Positions 1 through 8,097 of a stretch of DNA of 64,000 bases are shown one piece after another. Source of the DNA: CAWJMD01 sp963700925 (lineage in GTDB: Bacteria; Actinomycetota; Actinomycetes; Actinomycetales; CAWJMD01); assembly GCA_963700925.1 (NCBI GenBank), contig OY969553.1, forward strand, positions 4,216,001 through 4,280,000. The letters are read 5' to 3'. The stretch's first letter is position 1. Each line of letters starts with the position of its first letter. A program made the translations under genes and the position numbers. Below the pieces are notes generated by a model. That model saw only the letters and a program-made list of their open reading frames with translations. It was not told where the DNA came from and made no database searches.

Positions 1-1439
1 ACGTGGTCCTGATCTCGGGCCACGACGGGGGGACGGGGGCCAGCCCGCTCACCTCTCTCAAGCACGCTGGGGCGCCGTGGGAGCTCGGGCTCGCCGAGAC
101 GCAGCAGACGCTGCTGCTGAACGGCCTGCGCGACCGCATCACGGTTCAGTGCGACGGCCAGCTGAAGACCGGGCGCGATGTCATCGTCGCCGCGCTGTTG
201 GGGGCGGAGGAGTTCGGCTTCGCGACCGCACCGCTGGTCGTCTCGGGTTGCGTGATGATGCGCGTCTGCCACCTCGACACGTGTCCGGTGGGCATCGCGA
301 CGCAGAATCCTGAACTGCGGCAACGCTTCTCGGGCAAGCCCGAGTTCGTGGTGACGTTCTTCGAGTTCCTCGCCGAGGAGGTGCGCGAGTACCTCGCAGC
401 CCTCGGCTTCCGCAGTCTCGAGGAGGCCATCGGGCACGTCGAGCTGATTGACGCCCGCAAGGCGGTCCAGCACTGGAAGGCCGACGGGCTCGACCTCGCC
501 CCGGTGCTGCACCGCCCCGACCTGCCGGTGGGCACCCCGCTGTCGCGCCAGGTCGGGCAGGACCACGGTCTCGAGAAGGCGCTCGACCACGCACTGGTGT
601 CGATGAGCGGCGACGCCCTCGAGCACGGCGCGCCGGTGCGCGGCGCCATCGCGATCCGCAACATCAACCGCACGGTCGGAACGATCCTGGGCCACGAGGT
701 CACGCGCCGGTACGGAGCCGACGGACTGGCTCCCGGCACGATCGACTTCACGTTGAAGGGCTCGGCTGGGCAGTCGTTCGGAGCCTTCGTGCCGCGGGGC
801 ATCACCCTTCGCCTGGTCGGCGACGCCAACGACTACATCGGCAAGGGGCTGTGCGGCGGCGTCCTGGTCGTGACGCCCGACCCGAGCGCACCGTTCGTAG
901 CGGAGTCGAACGTGGTTGCAGGCAACGTCATCGCGTACGGAGCGACGTCGGGCGAGATCTACCTGCGTGGCCTGGTCGGCGAGCGCTTCTGCGTCCGCAA
1001 CTCGGGTGTGACCGCTGTCGTCGAGGGGGTCGGCGACCACGGGTGCGAGTACATGACCGGCGGGACGGTGCTGGTGCTCGGCCCGACCGGTCGCAACTTC
1101 GGCGCCGGCATGTCGGGTGGCGTGGCCTACGTGCTCGACTTCGACCCGCGGCTGATGAACCCCTCCGCAGCCGCGTCGGGCGAGCTCGGCGTGCACCGCC
1201 TCGATGCCGAAGACGTCGAGCGGGTCGCCGACCTGCTCCGTACCCACCGCGAGCACACCGGCTCCGCCGTGGCGTGGCGGCTGCTGCAGGACCTCGGGGC
1301 GCTGCCGGACCGCGTGTCGAAGCTGGTACCCCGTGAGTACGCGCGCGTTCTTGCAGTGCGTGCGGCCGCGGCCGACGAAGGACTGGACCTCGACGGCGAC
1401 GTCGTCTGGTCCCGGATCATGGAGAGCACCCGTGGCTGA
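1..1439 (+). CDS. gltB: Glutamate synthase large subunit, C-terminal part (5' end outside window)
   Basis: Large (alpha) subunit of NADPH-dependent glutamate synthase, which makes two glutamates from glutamine and 2-oxoglutarate in ammonia assimilation. Only the last 478 or so codons are present; the amidotransferase domain and most of the FMN barrel lie upstream of base 1. The visible part starts in the FMN domain (GHDGGTGASP loop) and includes the three cysteines of the [3Fe-4S] cluster (CVMMRVCHLDTC, about residues 83-94 of the visible part). It ends with the right-handed beta-helix (GXGXG-type) domain rich in glycines, e.g. GGTVLVLGPTGRNFGAGMSGG. The stop overlaps the start of gltD by 8 bases, so the two subunits are translationally coupled. 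Identification is secure from sequence and neighbour. Confidence 0.96.
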   Translation, partial: VVLISGHDGGTGASPLTSLKHAGAPWELGLAETQQTLLLNGLRDRITVQCDGQLKTGRDVIVAALLGAEEFGFATAPLVVSGCVMMRVCHLDTCPVGIATQNPELRQRFSGKPEFVVTFFEFLAEEVREYLAALGFRSLEEAIGHVELIDARKAVQHWKADGLDLAPVLHRPDLPVGTPLSRQVGQDHGLEKALDHALVSMSGDALEHGAPVRGAIAIRNINRTVGTILGHEVTRRYGADGLAPGTIDFTLKGSAGQSFGAFVPRGITLRLVGDANDYIGKGLCGGVLVVTPDPSAPFVAESNVVAGNVIAYGATSGEIYLRGLVGERFCVRNSGVTAVVEGVGDHGCEYMTGGTVLVLGPTGRNFGAGMSGGVAYVLDFDPRLMNPSAAASGELGVHRLDAEDVERVADLLRTHREHTGSAVAWRLLQDLGALPDRVSKLVPREYARVLAVRAAAADEGLDLDGDVVWSRIMESTRG

Positions 1440-2901
1440 CCCGAAGGGCTTCCTGAAGAAGCGCGAACGCGAGCTGCCGCAGCGCCGTCCGGTCGAGGTG
1501 CGCCTGATGGACTGGCGCGAGGTCTACGAGGCGCAGGACCCGGCTCAGCTGAAGCGCCAGGCCGGCCGCTGCATGGACTGCGGGATTCCGTTCTGCCACA
1601 ACGGTTGTCCGCTCGGAAACCTCATTCCCGAGTGGAACGACCTCGCCTACCGGGGAGACTGGGAAGAGGCGATCGAGCGGCTGCACGCCACCAACAACTT
1701 CCCTGAGTTCACCGGACGGCTCTGCCCTGCGCCCTGCGAGACCGCCTGCGTGCTGGGCATCAACCAGCCGGCCGTGACCATCAAGCAGGTCGAGGTCTCG
1801 ATCATCGACAAGGCCGTGGCGACAGGCCCTCTGGTGCCGCTGCCGCCCGACCGCCTGACCGGGCACACCGTCGCGGTGGTGGGGTCTGGACCCGCCGGAC
1901 TCGCTGCGGCGCAACAGCTGACGCGCGCGGGACACACGGTGGCGGTCTACGAGCGTTCCGACAAGATCGGCGGCCTGCTGCGCTACGGCATCCCCGAGTT
2001 CAAGATGGAGAAGATCCACCTCGACCGGCGGCTGATGCAGATGGCCGCCGAGGGCACCAGGTTCCGTCCGAACATCGACATCGGGGGCGGGGGAGAGGGT
2101 TCCATCAGCGGACGGGCCCTCGCCGACCGCTACGACGCCGTGGTGCTCGCCATCGGGGCGACGGTTCCGCGCGACCTTCCGGTGCCCGGCCGAGAGCTCG
2201 AGGGCATCGTGCAGGCGATGGACTACCTGCCCGACTCCAACCGCGTCGCCCTCGGCGAGGACGTCGAGAACCAGGTCGTCGCGACCGGGAAGGACGTCGT
2301 GATCATCGGCGGCGGTGACACCGGGGCCGACTGCCTCGGCACCGCCCTGCGCCAGGGCGCCCGGTCGGTCAGCCAGCTCGAGATCATGCCGCGGCCCGCC
2401 GACGAGCGTCCGAGCGCCCACCCGTGGCCGACGTACCCGATGGTGTACCGCGTCTCCAGCGCCCACGAGGAGGGTGGCGACCGCGTGTACGCCGTGAGCA
2501 CCACCGCGTTCGTCGGCGACGGCGAGGGACGCGTCGCGTCGCTCCAGCTGGACGAGGTCGAGCTGGTCGACGGACGGTTCGTGCCCGTGGAGGGATCGAG
2601 CCGTGAGATCCCCGCGCAGCTCGTGCTGTTGGCGATGGGGTTCACCGGTCCGCAGCAGCAGGGCGTCGTCTCGGACCTCAGGGTGGACCTCGACCAGCGC
2701 GGCAACGTCGTGCGCGACAGCGACTACATGACCTCGCGTCCAGGAGTGTTCGTGGCCGGTGACGCCGGCCGTGGGCAGTCACTGATCGTGTGGGCCATCG
2801 CTGAGGGCAGGGCGTGTGCTGCCGGGGTCGACGCGTACCTCACTGGCCACACGGTCCTGCCTGCCCCGATCCACCCGACCGCGCGGCCCCTGGGGGTCTG
2901 A
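1432..2901 (+). CDS. gltD: Glutamate synthase small subunit
   Basis: Beta subunit of glutamate synthase, 489 aa. It oxidises NADPH through FAD and passes electrons by iron-sulfur clusters to GltB. The GTG at 1432 was chosen because it gives the usual N-terminus (ADPKGFLKK) and a short overlap with gltB. Two cysteine clusters are visible: C47, C50, C55, C59 and C98, C102, C106. The FAD-binding fold follows (VAVVGSGPAGLAAA, about 147-160), then a second Rossmann motif for NADPH (VVIIGGGDTGADC, near residue 290). The C-terminal GDAGRGQSLIVWAIAEGR motif, typical of the family, closes the FAD site. Length is normal. Two genes of the same operon (gltBD) supply the holoenzyme. Confidence 0.97.
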   Translation: MADPKGFLKKRERELPQRRPVEVRLMDWREVYEAQDPAQLKRQAGRCMDCGIPFCHNGCPLGNLIPEWNDLAYRGDWEEAIERLHATNNFPEFTGRLCPAPCETACVLGINQPAVTIKQVEVSIIDKAVATGPLVPLPPDRLTGHTVAVVGSGPAGLAAAQQLTRAGHTVAVYERSDKIGGLLRYGIPEFKMEKIHLDRRLMQMAAEGTRFRPNIDIGGGGEGSISGRALADRYDAVVLAIGATVPRDLPVPGRELEGIVQAMDYLPDSNRVALGEDVENQVVATGKDVVIIGGGDTGADCLGTALRQGARSVSQLEIMPRPADERPSAHPWPTYPMVYRVSSAHEEGGDRVYAVSTTAFVGDGEGRVASLQLDEVELVDGRFVPVEGSSREIPAQLVLLAMGFTGPQQQGVVSDLRVDLDQRGNVVRDSDYMTSRPGVFVAGDAGRGQSLIVWAIAEGRACAAGVDAYLTGHTVLPAPIHPTARPLGV

Positions 2902-2970
2902 CAGCGTCCACAGTGCGAAACGGGTGCGCGGTCGCCCGTCACGCCACGGGGGTGCCGGGCGTCAGGCCTC

Positions 2971-2976
2971 TAGGCT
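2971..2976 (+). promoter_or_regulatory. -10 element of pyk (leaderless type)
   Basis: TAGGCT ends 6 bases before the ATG of pyk, so transcription would start at or next to the start codon. No purine-rich ribosome-binding site lies in the gap. The same arrangement recurs at many genes in this window. Confidence 0.6.
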
Positions 2977-2982
2977 CGCTGC

Positions 2983-4422
2983 ATGCGCCGCGCGAAGATC
3001 GTCTGCACCCTTGGCCCCGCCGTCTCCAGCTACGAGCAGGTGCTCGAGCTCGTCAACTCGGGGATGGACGTGGCCCGGCTGAACCTCAGCCATGGCACCT
3101 ACCAGGACCACAGCGTGGCGTACCGCAACGTGCGCAAGGCCAGCGACGAGACCGGTCGTGCCGTCGGCATCCTCGCTGACCTCCAGGGGCCGAAGATCCG
3201 CGTGGGGCGGTTCGCCGGCGGCCCGGTCGAGCTCGTCGACGGCGCTCGCTTCGTCATCACGACCGACGACGTACCTGGTGACGTGGAGCGCGTCTCGACC
3301 TCGTACCAGGGGCTTCCGGGCGACGTGACCGTCGGTGACCTGGTGCTGATCGACGACGGCAAGGTCACCGTCCAGGTGGTCGAGATCAAGGGCTCGGACG
3401 TGGTCACCGAGGTGGTCGTGGGCGGCCAGGTCAGCAACCACAAGGGTCTCAACCTGCCGGGTGTCGCGGTGAGTGTGCCCGCGCTGTCGGAGAAGGACGC
3501 CGAGGACCTGCGGTGGGCACTGCGGACCGGGGTCGACCTGGTCGCACTGTCGTTCGTGCGCGACGCGTCCGACGTCGACGACGTCCGCGAGATCATGACC
3601 GAGGTCGGCAGCAAGGTGCCGGTGATCGCGAAGATCGAGAAGCCGCAGGCCGTCGAGAACCTCGAGGCGATCGTCGACGCCTTCGACGGCATCATGGTGG
3701 CGCGCGGCGACCTCGGGGTCGAGCTGCCGCTGGAGCAGGTACCGCTGGTCCAGAAGCGTGCCGTCGAGCTGGCTCGGCGCAACGCCAAGCCGGTGATCGT
3801 CGCGACACAGGTGCTCGAGTCGATGATCACCGCGCCGCGTCCGACCCGCGCCGAGGCGTCCGACGCGGCCAACGCCGTGCTCGACGGGGCCGATGCGCTG
3901 ATGCTCTCGGGCGAGACCAGCGTGGGGCAGTACCCGTTCGAGGCGGTGCGCACGATGTCGCGCATCATCGCGAACACCGAGGAGCACGGCATGGACCGGA
4001 TGGCGCCGCTCGGGTCGACCCCTCACACCAAGGGCGGCGCGATCACGTGGGCGGCCGCGCAGGTCGGCGAGCTGCTCAACGTGAAGTTCCTCGTGACGTT
4101 CACGCAGTCCGGCGACTCGGCACGGCGGATGTCGCGCTTGCGGTCGCACATCCCCCTGCTCGCCTTCACCCCGGAGCAGCGCACGCGGTCGCAGCTCGCG
4201 CTCAGCTGGGGCGTCGAGACCTTCCTGGGACCGTCCGTCAAGCACACGGACCAGATGGTCGTGCAGGTCGAGCAGCAGCTCCTCGGAATCGAGCGCGTCG
4301 AGGAGGGTGAGCGCGTCGTCATCGTCGCCGGCTCCCCTCCGGGAATCGCCGGTTCGACGAACGCCCTGCGTGTGCACGTGATGGGTGACGCCGAGAGGGG
4401 CCTGGCGCCCGCGTACCGGTAG
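2983..4422 (+). CDS. pyk: Pyruvate kinase
   Basis: Catalyses phosphoenolpyruvate + ADP to pyruvate + ATP, the last step of glycolysis; 479 aa, the normal length. The N-terminus (RRAKIVCTLGPA, then DVARLNLSHG) holds the substrate-site arginine and asparagine. The active-site block IAKIEKPQA and the metal-binding VARGDLGVELPLEQVP are in the barrel. ATQVLESMI and DGADALMLSGETSVGQYP are the other hallmark motifs. The C-terminal third is the alpha/beta allosteric domain. The ATG at 2983 follows a TAGGCT -10 box by 6 bases, so the message is probably leaderless. It sits 81 bases after gltD and may be transcribed separately from it. Confidence 0.97.
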   Translation: MRRAKIVCTLGPAVSSYEQVLELVNSGMDVARLNLSHGTYQDHSVAYRNVRKASDETGRAVGILADLQGPKIRVGRFAGGPVELVDGARFVITTDDVPGDVERVSTSYQGLPGDVTVGDLVLIDDGKVTVQVVEIKGSDVVTEVVVGGQVSNHKGLNLPGVAVSVPALSEKDAEDLRWALRTGVDLVALSFVRDASDVDDVREIMTEVGSKVPVIAKIEKPQAVENLEAIVDAFDGIMVARGDLGVELPLEQVPLVQKRAVELARRNAKPVIVATQVLESMITAPRPTRAEASDAANAVLDGADALMLSGETSVGQYPFEAVRTMSRIIANTEEHGMDRMAPLGSTPHTKGGAITWAAAQVGELLNVKFLVTFTQSGDSARRMSRLRSHIPLLAFTPEQRTRSQLALSWGVETFLGPSVKHTDQMVVQVEQQLLGIERVEEGERVVIVAGSPPGIAGSTNALRVHVMGDAERGLAPAYR

Positions 4423-4455
4423 CCGCGATGACGTCGGCGGGGACGTCGGCAGGGC

Positions 4456-5325
4456 TCAGTTCAGCCCGCACCGGTCGAGCAGCGCAGTGAGCATGACGGG
4501 CCTCGCGCTCTCGGGCGGAGACACGGTGACCACAGCGGCCTCGCCGCCGTCGACACCGATGCGCAGCTTGAACGCGTAGCCGCGGTGGGGCAGGCCCTCG
4601 CTCACGGCGTGCGCGTCGCATCGCGTCGGAGACAGGGAGATGGGTACGTCGACGACCTCCCCTGGGGGGACGTCGACGGGGTGAGCCGGCGACACCTGTA
4701 CCTCCGTGAGCGTCGGGGTGAACAGGATGGTCCCGTCGACACCCACCAGCGTCGCGGTATGACCAAGGGGGACCGGCCCGACCAGGAGCGACCCGCTCGA
4801 GACGAGCGAATCGCCGGTGCCCTCCGCGACCCACTCGTCACTCCACGCCAGCGGCACGAGCTCGCTGACTGCCCGCGCGTTGCACTCGGTGCTGTGCAGT
4901 CGCGCCAGAGCGCCGTTCTGGTCGGGGGCCTCCAGCGTCACAGGGTCGTCCAGACCGGCCACGGTCAGCGTGACGGCGACACTGCCGCCGGTCGAAGGGT
5001 TCTCGCAGTCCGCATCGCCGAGCTGTACGGGGAGGTCGAGTCCGCCGTCCGGCCTGGTCTGGGTCTCCAGGTCGCGTGGTGACTCGCCGACGAAGCCGGG
5101 CACCGCCGCGTTGATGGCGAGCAGCTGGAGCGGTACGCCCGGCCCCTGCCGCACCTTGACCTGGATGCGACGGACGTGGACGTCGCGGCCGTTCTGCGAC
5201 ACCGACGCGGAAAGAGTCGAGGCGGCTTCGGCCGTCGGGTTCTCGGGTGTCTGAGGTGCGCTGGGAGAGCACGACGCGAGGACGCAGACGCCGACTGCGG
5301 CTGCAAGTACTGACGTTCGGCGCAC
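4456..5325 (-). CDS. Putative lipoprotein of unknown function
   Basis: 289 aa protein that I do not recognise. The N-terminus is a lipoprotein signal: two arginines, a hydrophobic stretch and a lipobox LASC with the acylated cysteine at residue 19. A Thr/Ser/Pro-rich spacer (SPSAPQTPENP) follows. The mature part looks beta-rich (alternating V/L with polar residues, many short strands, several single cysteines) and is presumably exposed on the outer face of the membrane. The start is a GTG at 5325, supported by a TAGAGT -10 box 6 bases upstream on the minus strand. It converges with pyk across only 33 bases. No function can be inferred from neighbours. Confidence 0.8.
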   Translation of the reverse strand: MRRTSVLAAAVGVCVLASCSPSAPQTPENPTAEAASTLSASVSQNGRDVHVRRIQVKVRQGPGVPLQLLAINAAVPGFVGESPRDLETQTRPDGGLDLPVQLGDADCENPSTGGSVAVTLTVAGLDDPVTLEAPDQNGALARLHSTECNARAVSELVPLAWSDEWVAEGTGDSLVSSGSLLVGPVPLGHTATLVGVDGTILFTPTLTEVQVSPAHPVDVPPGEVVDVPISLSPTRCDAHAVSEGLPHRGYAFKLRIGVDGGEAAVVTVSPPESARPVMLTALLDRCGLN

Positions 5326-5331
5326 TCCCCG

Positions 5332-5337
5332 ACTCTA
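5332..5337 (-). promoter_or_regulatory. -10 element of the lipoprotein gene (leaderless type)
   Basis: On the minus strand TAGAGT ends 6 bases before the GTG start at 5325. No Shine-Dalgarno sequence is needed in this arrangement. Confidence 0.5.
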
Positions 5338-5370
5338 CGACGGACTCGTCGACGGCCGCCGCCGGCCGCC

Positions 5371-5400
5371 GACTACCGCCGACTACCGCCGACTACCGCC
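5371..5400. repeat. Three perfect tandem copies of a 10-bp unit
   Basis: GACTACCGCC is repeated three times head to tail, followed by a partial copy (GAC) and preceded by related CCGCCGGCCGCC. It lies between the divergent lipoprotein and NmrA-like genes and is not part of either. Confidence 0.9.
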
Positions 5401-5494
5401 GACAGCGCGAGGCGTGTCCCGTGTCGCCCAAGGATGTCGGCGGCTGCTCATAGCGTGACGAGAGTCCACGAACACCGACGGAGGGAGTCCAGTG

Positions 5495-6313
5495 ATGAGC
5501 CCGCGACCGGTTGCTGTGATGGGTGCCAGCGGCAAGACCGGCAGGCGCGTGACCGAAGCGCTCCAGAGGTCGGGTCATCCGGTGCGACCTGTGACCCGTC
5601 ACAGCGACATCCCGTTCGACTGGGACGATGCTGAGATCTGGCGGCCGGCCATGGACGGGGTTCACGCGCTGTACCTGATGGCCCCCGAGACCGTGCCGGT
5701 CGACCCAGCGTTCGTGGAGCTGGCCGTCGAGGTGGGGGTGCAGCGGATCGTGCTGCTGTCGAGCGGTGCGATCGAGGAGATGCAGGACGAGCGGCTGCTG
5801 TCGGCCGAGCAGAGCGTCCGCTCGACCGCCGTCGAGTGGACCATCCTGCGCCCCAGCTGGCTGGACCAGAACTTCGACGAGGGCTTCTTCCGTCCGGCGG
5901 TGATGGCCGGGCAGGTGCTGATGCCCGTCGGTGACCTGCGTCAGGCCTTCGTCGACGCGGCTGACGTGGCTGCGGTCGCCGCAACGGTGCTGACCGAGCC
6001 GGGGCACGCGGGCCATACCTATGAGCTGCACGGTCCGCAGGCTCTGACCTTCGCCGAGGCGGTCGAGATCATCGCCCAGGCCGCCGGCCGCCCTGTCAGC
6101 TTCGACGGCTCCGTTGACGCGTACGTGGCCGCCCAGACGGCTCAGGGCAGGAACGAGGAGGAAGCCCGGGCCGAGGTACAAGCGTTCGAGGCGTTGGCCC
6201 GCCGGGGACACGACGAGCCGAACGGCCTGGTTCAGGAGGTCACTGGCGAACCGGCGACCACGTTCCAGGCGTACGCCTCCGCCGCGGCCGCCGGTGGGGC
6301 CTGGCGCGACTGA
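5495..6313 (+). CDS. NmrA-like NAD(P)-binding protein
   Basis: Atypical short-chain dehydrogenase/NmrA-type protein of about 272 aa. The N-terminal Rossmann motif VMGASGKTGRRV (GxxGxxG) binds NAD(P). Following it are the LMAPETV and LLSSGAIEE strands typical of NmrA/azoreductase-like relatives, which act as redox sensors, epimerase-like enzymes or NADPH-dependent reductases. A tyrosine-lysine catalytic pair is not evident, so an enzymatic role is open. The ATG at 5495 is preferred over the GTG at 5492 because GGAGGGAG at 5480-5487 lies 7 bases upstream of it. A possible -10 box TAGCGT is at 5451-5456. It converges with the frameshifted HTH-LAGLIDADG gene. Confidence 0.8.
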   Translation: MSPRPVAVMGASGKTGRRVTEALQRSGHPVRPVTRHSDIPFDWDDAEIWRPAMDGVHALYLMAPETVPVDPAFVELAVEVGVQRIVLLSSGAIEEMQDERLLSAEQSVRSTAVEWTILRPSWLDQNFDEGFFRPAVMAGQVLMPVGDLRQAFVDAADVAAVAATVLTEPGHAGHTYELHGPQALTFAEAVEIIAQAAGRPVSFDGSVDAYVAAQTAQGRNEEEARAEVQAFEALARRGHDEPNGLVQEVTGEPATTFQAYASAAAAGGAWRD

Positions 6314-6326
6314 GCTGCGCGACTGA

Positions 6327-6348
6327 CGTGAGCGACAGGAGGCTCACG
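6327..6348. terminator. Hairpin between convergent genes
   Basis: CGTGAGC and GCTCACG form a perfect 7-bp stem with an 8-base loop between the NmrA-like gene and the convergent HTH-LAGLIDADG gene, overlapping the stop codon of the latter. No long T-run follows, so termination strength is uncertain. Confidence 0.4.
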
Positions 6349-7113
6349 ACTTGGGACCGACGTGCTGGTCGAGCAGAGCAACCGCCTCCCTCCGCGCCAC
6401 CGAGATGTGGATCGGCTTCGGACGGCGGTGGGCGACGCCGAGCAGGTCGAGGGCCCACGCGCAGAGGTTGATGATGTCCGGCGACTGGTTGCTGGAGAGA
6501 TGCGTGGGTACTCGTATCCCTTCGTCCGACGGTCGACCCCCGTCCCGATCGTTCTGGTGGCCCAGTTGGTGATCCTGCAGCCGTCCGAGTGGAAGAGGCC
6601 GCGGAGGAAGCGTCCCGGATGCTGCTCGACCAGCTCCCGCTGACAGTCGGCGAGGACGATCGGGCGATCGTGCTTGCGGCCCGGCCCGTGCTGGGAAAAG
6701 AGGCACGGCCAGTGGGTCCAGTAGCCCGTCACGTAGACGCAGCCTTCGGAGCGAACTCGACAGACGGGCCCGGGGCGGACCAGGCGGATGCTCTCCTCGC
6801 ACTCGCTGATGAGGCCCGGGTACGCGTGCGCGCAGGCGATCCGCAGCACGTGGACCCCACGCCTGGCCGTCGAGATGCACCCGTCGCCCAAGTAGAGCCC
6901 GAGTAGGTGGGAGTAGGCCGCGCCGTCGTCGATCGCCACCTCGTCGCAGGTGGGGCATGGCCGACGAGGCGCTCGCTCAGGGTCGGCGTCGCGCCACTCC
7001 CGGAGTGTGCTCCGGTGGATGCCGGTGAGTGAGGCGACGTCGGCCACGCCGACGCCAGACTCCAGCATTGCCAAGGGCTTCTCGTCGGACGACCTCGTTG
7101 TACATCCAGCCAT
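6344..7113 (-). pseudogene. HTH + LAGLIDADG-like protein, broken by a frameshift
   Basis: Two reading frames on the minus strand together encode one protein of about 256 aa. The first (from the ATG at 7113) has a resolvase-like helix-turn-helix (GVADVASLTGIHRSTLREW), a CPTC zinc-like pair and the motif LLGLYLGDG, which resembles the LAGLIDADG homing-endonuclease core. WPCLFSQHGPGRKHDRPI and FLRGLFHSDGC follow. Near 6500-6512 the frame is lost just after YEYPR. The conserved end (SSNQSPDIINLC to VGPKS) continues in the next frame to the TGA at 6344. Restoring one base would rejoin them. Actinobacteria have many intact relatives of this layout, usually annotated as HTH regulators. It is either a decayed gene or a sequencing error. 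The gene lies directly downstream of a tRNA on the same strand. Confidence 0.75.
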
Positions 7114-7152
7114 GCTCACGGACGGGTCCGACAGTCGTTCAAGCGCAGGGAG

Positions 7153-7226
7153 TGCCCCGAGTGGGAGTCGAACCCACACTGAAACGGTTTTGAGCCGTCT
7201 CCCTCTGCCGGTTGGGGTATCGGGGC
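7153..7226 (-). tRNA. tRNA-Leu (CAA), short variable arm
   Basis: The minus strand folds into a 74-nt cloverleaf. The acceptor stem pairs GCCCCGA with TCGGGGC, the discriminator is A, and CCA is not encoded. The D-loop carries GG, the anticodon stem is GACGG/CCGTT with loop CTCAAAA, and the T-arm is GTGGG-TTCGACT-CCCAC. The anticodon CAA (bases 7190-7192) reads UUG, hence leucine. The variable loop is only 5 nt (TCAGT), so this is a class I shape, whereas leucine tRNAs are normally class II with a long variable arm. The D-stem has only three good pairs. The gene fold is convincing; the charging identity is inferred from the anticodon. Confidence 0.9.
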
Positions 7227-7271
7227 CAGGACACTCAGGAGTACCGCGTCCTCGGCGAATCGTGCGGCCCC

Positions 7272-7277
7272 TAGGCT
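7272..7277 (+). promoter_or_regulatory. -10 element of the pdtaR-like gene (leaderless type)
   Basis: TAGGCT ends 7 bases before the ATG at 7285. The gap has no ribosome-binding site. Confidence 0.6.
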
Positions 7278-7284
7278 AGCCGAC

Positions 7285-7908
7285 ATGAGCGACGCCCCGC
7301 CGACGCAGCCGGTCACCGCCAACGAGCCACGCCGACGCGTGGTCGTCGCCGAGGACGAGGCCATCATCCGCCTCGACGTGGTCGAGATCCTGCACGAGGC
7401 GGGCTACGACGTCGTCGGCGAGGCCGGCGACGGTGAGGCCGCGGTCAGGCTCGTCGAGGAGCACCGGCCGGACCTCGTCGTGATGGACGTGAAGATGCCC
7501 GTCCTCGACGGCATCTCGGCGGCCGAGCGGATCGCGCGGGCGCGGCTGGCCCCCGTGGTGCTGCTCACGGCGTTCTCGCAGACCGAGCTCGTCGAGCGCG
7601 CGCGGGACGCGGGCGCGATGGCCTACGTCGTCAAGCCGTTCACGGCGTCAGCGCTGCTCCCTGCTCTCGAGATCGCGCTCAGCCGCTTCTCCGAGATCAC
7701 GGCCCTCGAGGCAGAGGTCGCCGACCTCAGCGAGCGGTTCGAGACCCGCAAGCAGGTGGAGCGGGCCAAGGGGCTGCTGATGTCCGGCATGGGGCTGAGC
7801 GAGCCCGAGGCATTCCGCTGGATCCAGAAGGCGTCGATGGACCGGCGGATGTCGATGCGTGAGGTCGCCGACGTCGTGATCACGCAGGCGGGAGCCAAGC
7901 CGGCCTGA
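7285..7908 (+). CDS. pdtaR: ANTAR-domain response regulator
   Basis: Response regulator of 207 aa with an RNA-binding output. The receiver domain (about residues 18-130) begins VVVAEDEAIIRLD (acidic pocket), has the phosphoacceptor aspartate in VVMDVKMPVLDG, the conserved threonine in VLLTAFS and the lysine in YVVKPF. A coiled linker (EITALEAEVADLSERFETRKQVERAKGLL) leads into the C-terminal ANTAR three-helix domain (LSEPEAFRWIQKASMDRRMSM). ANTAR proteins bind paired hairpins in mRNA and prevent termination. PdtaR in mycobacteria is phosphorylated by PdtaS; no kinase gene is visible nearby here. The gene-order position (before polA) also matches M. tuberculosis Rv1626. Confidence 0.93.
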   Translation: MSDAPPTQPVTANEPRRRVVVAEDEAIIRLDVVEILHEAGYDVVGEAGDGEAAVRLVEEHRPDLVVMDVKMPVLDGISAAERIARARLAPVVLLTAFSQTELVERARDAGAMAYVVKPFTASALLPALEIALSRFSEITALEAEVADLSERFETRKQVERAKGLLMSGMGLSEPEAFRWIQKASMDRRMSMREVADVVITQAGAKPA

Positions 7909-7913
7909 GCGCC

Positions 7914-7970
7914 CGGTGACGGCGGGTGACGGCAGGTGACGGCGGGTGTCTGCAGGTCACCGCAGGTCAC
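7914..7970. repeat. Short tandem and inverted repeats after pdtaR
   Basis: Three 10-bp units of GGTGACGGCR are followed by a degenerate unit and then by GGTCACCGCA and GGTCAC, the inverse of the first block. The two halves can pair GTGAC with GTCAC on both sides of a small internal loop. This could be a weak terminator or a DNA-binding array; no T-run follows. Confidence 0.7.
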
Positions 7971-8097
7971 GAGTAGGCAACAACGCGCCCATGATGGGGC
8001 AGAGTCGTGCGCGAGGCTCGAAATCTGGGTTAGGTTCCGCCTACCAGCGGTGCTGGGGACGCTGTCTGCGACCCAGCCGGACGAAGGAGACTGTTCT

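Noticed and set aside
2962..4377. Long open frame on the minus strand opposite pyk
   Set aside because: It mirrors the third-position GC pattern of pyk and encodes His/Arg/Asp-rich low-complexity sequence with no recognisable motif. The same applies to the long minus-strand frames opposite rpsA (33634-35013) and uvrA (58813-61137).
6480..6530. Programmed frameshift in the HTH-LAGLIDADG gene
   Set aside because: No slippery heptamer or downstream pseudoknot was seen at the joint; decay or a sequencing error is simpler.
7153..7226. tRNA fragment or pseudogene
   Set aside because: All stems pair, the acceptor has a full 7 bp, the T-loop is standard and the anticodon loop is intact. Only the variable arm is unusual, so I keep it as a tRNA gene.
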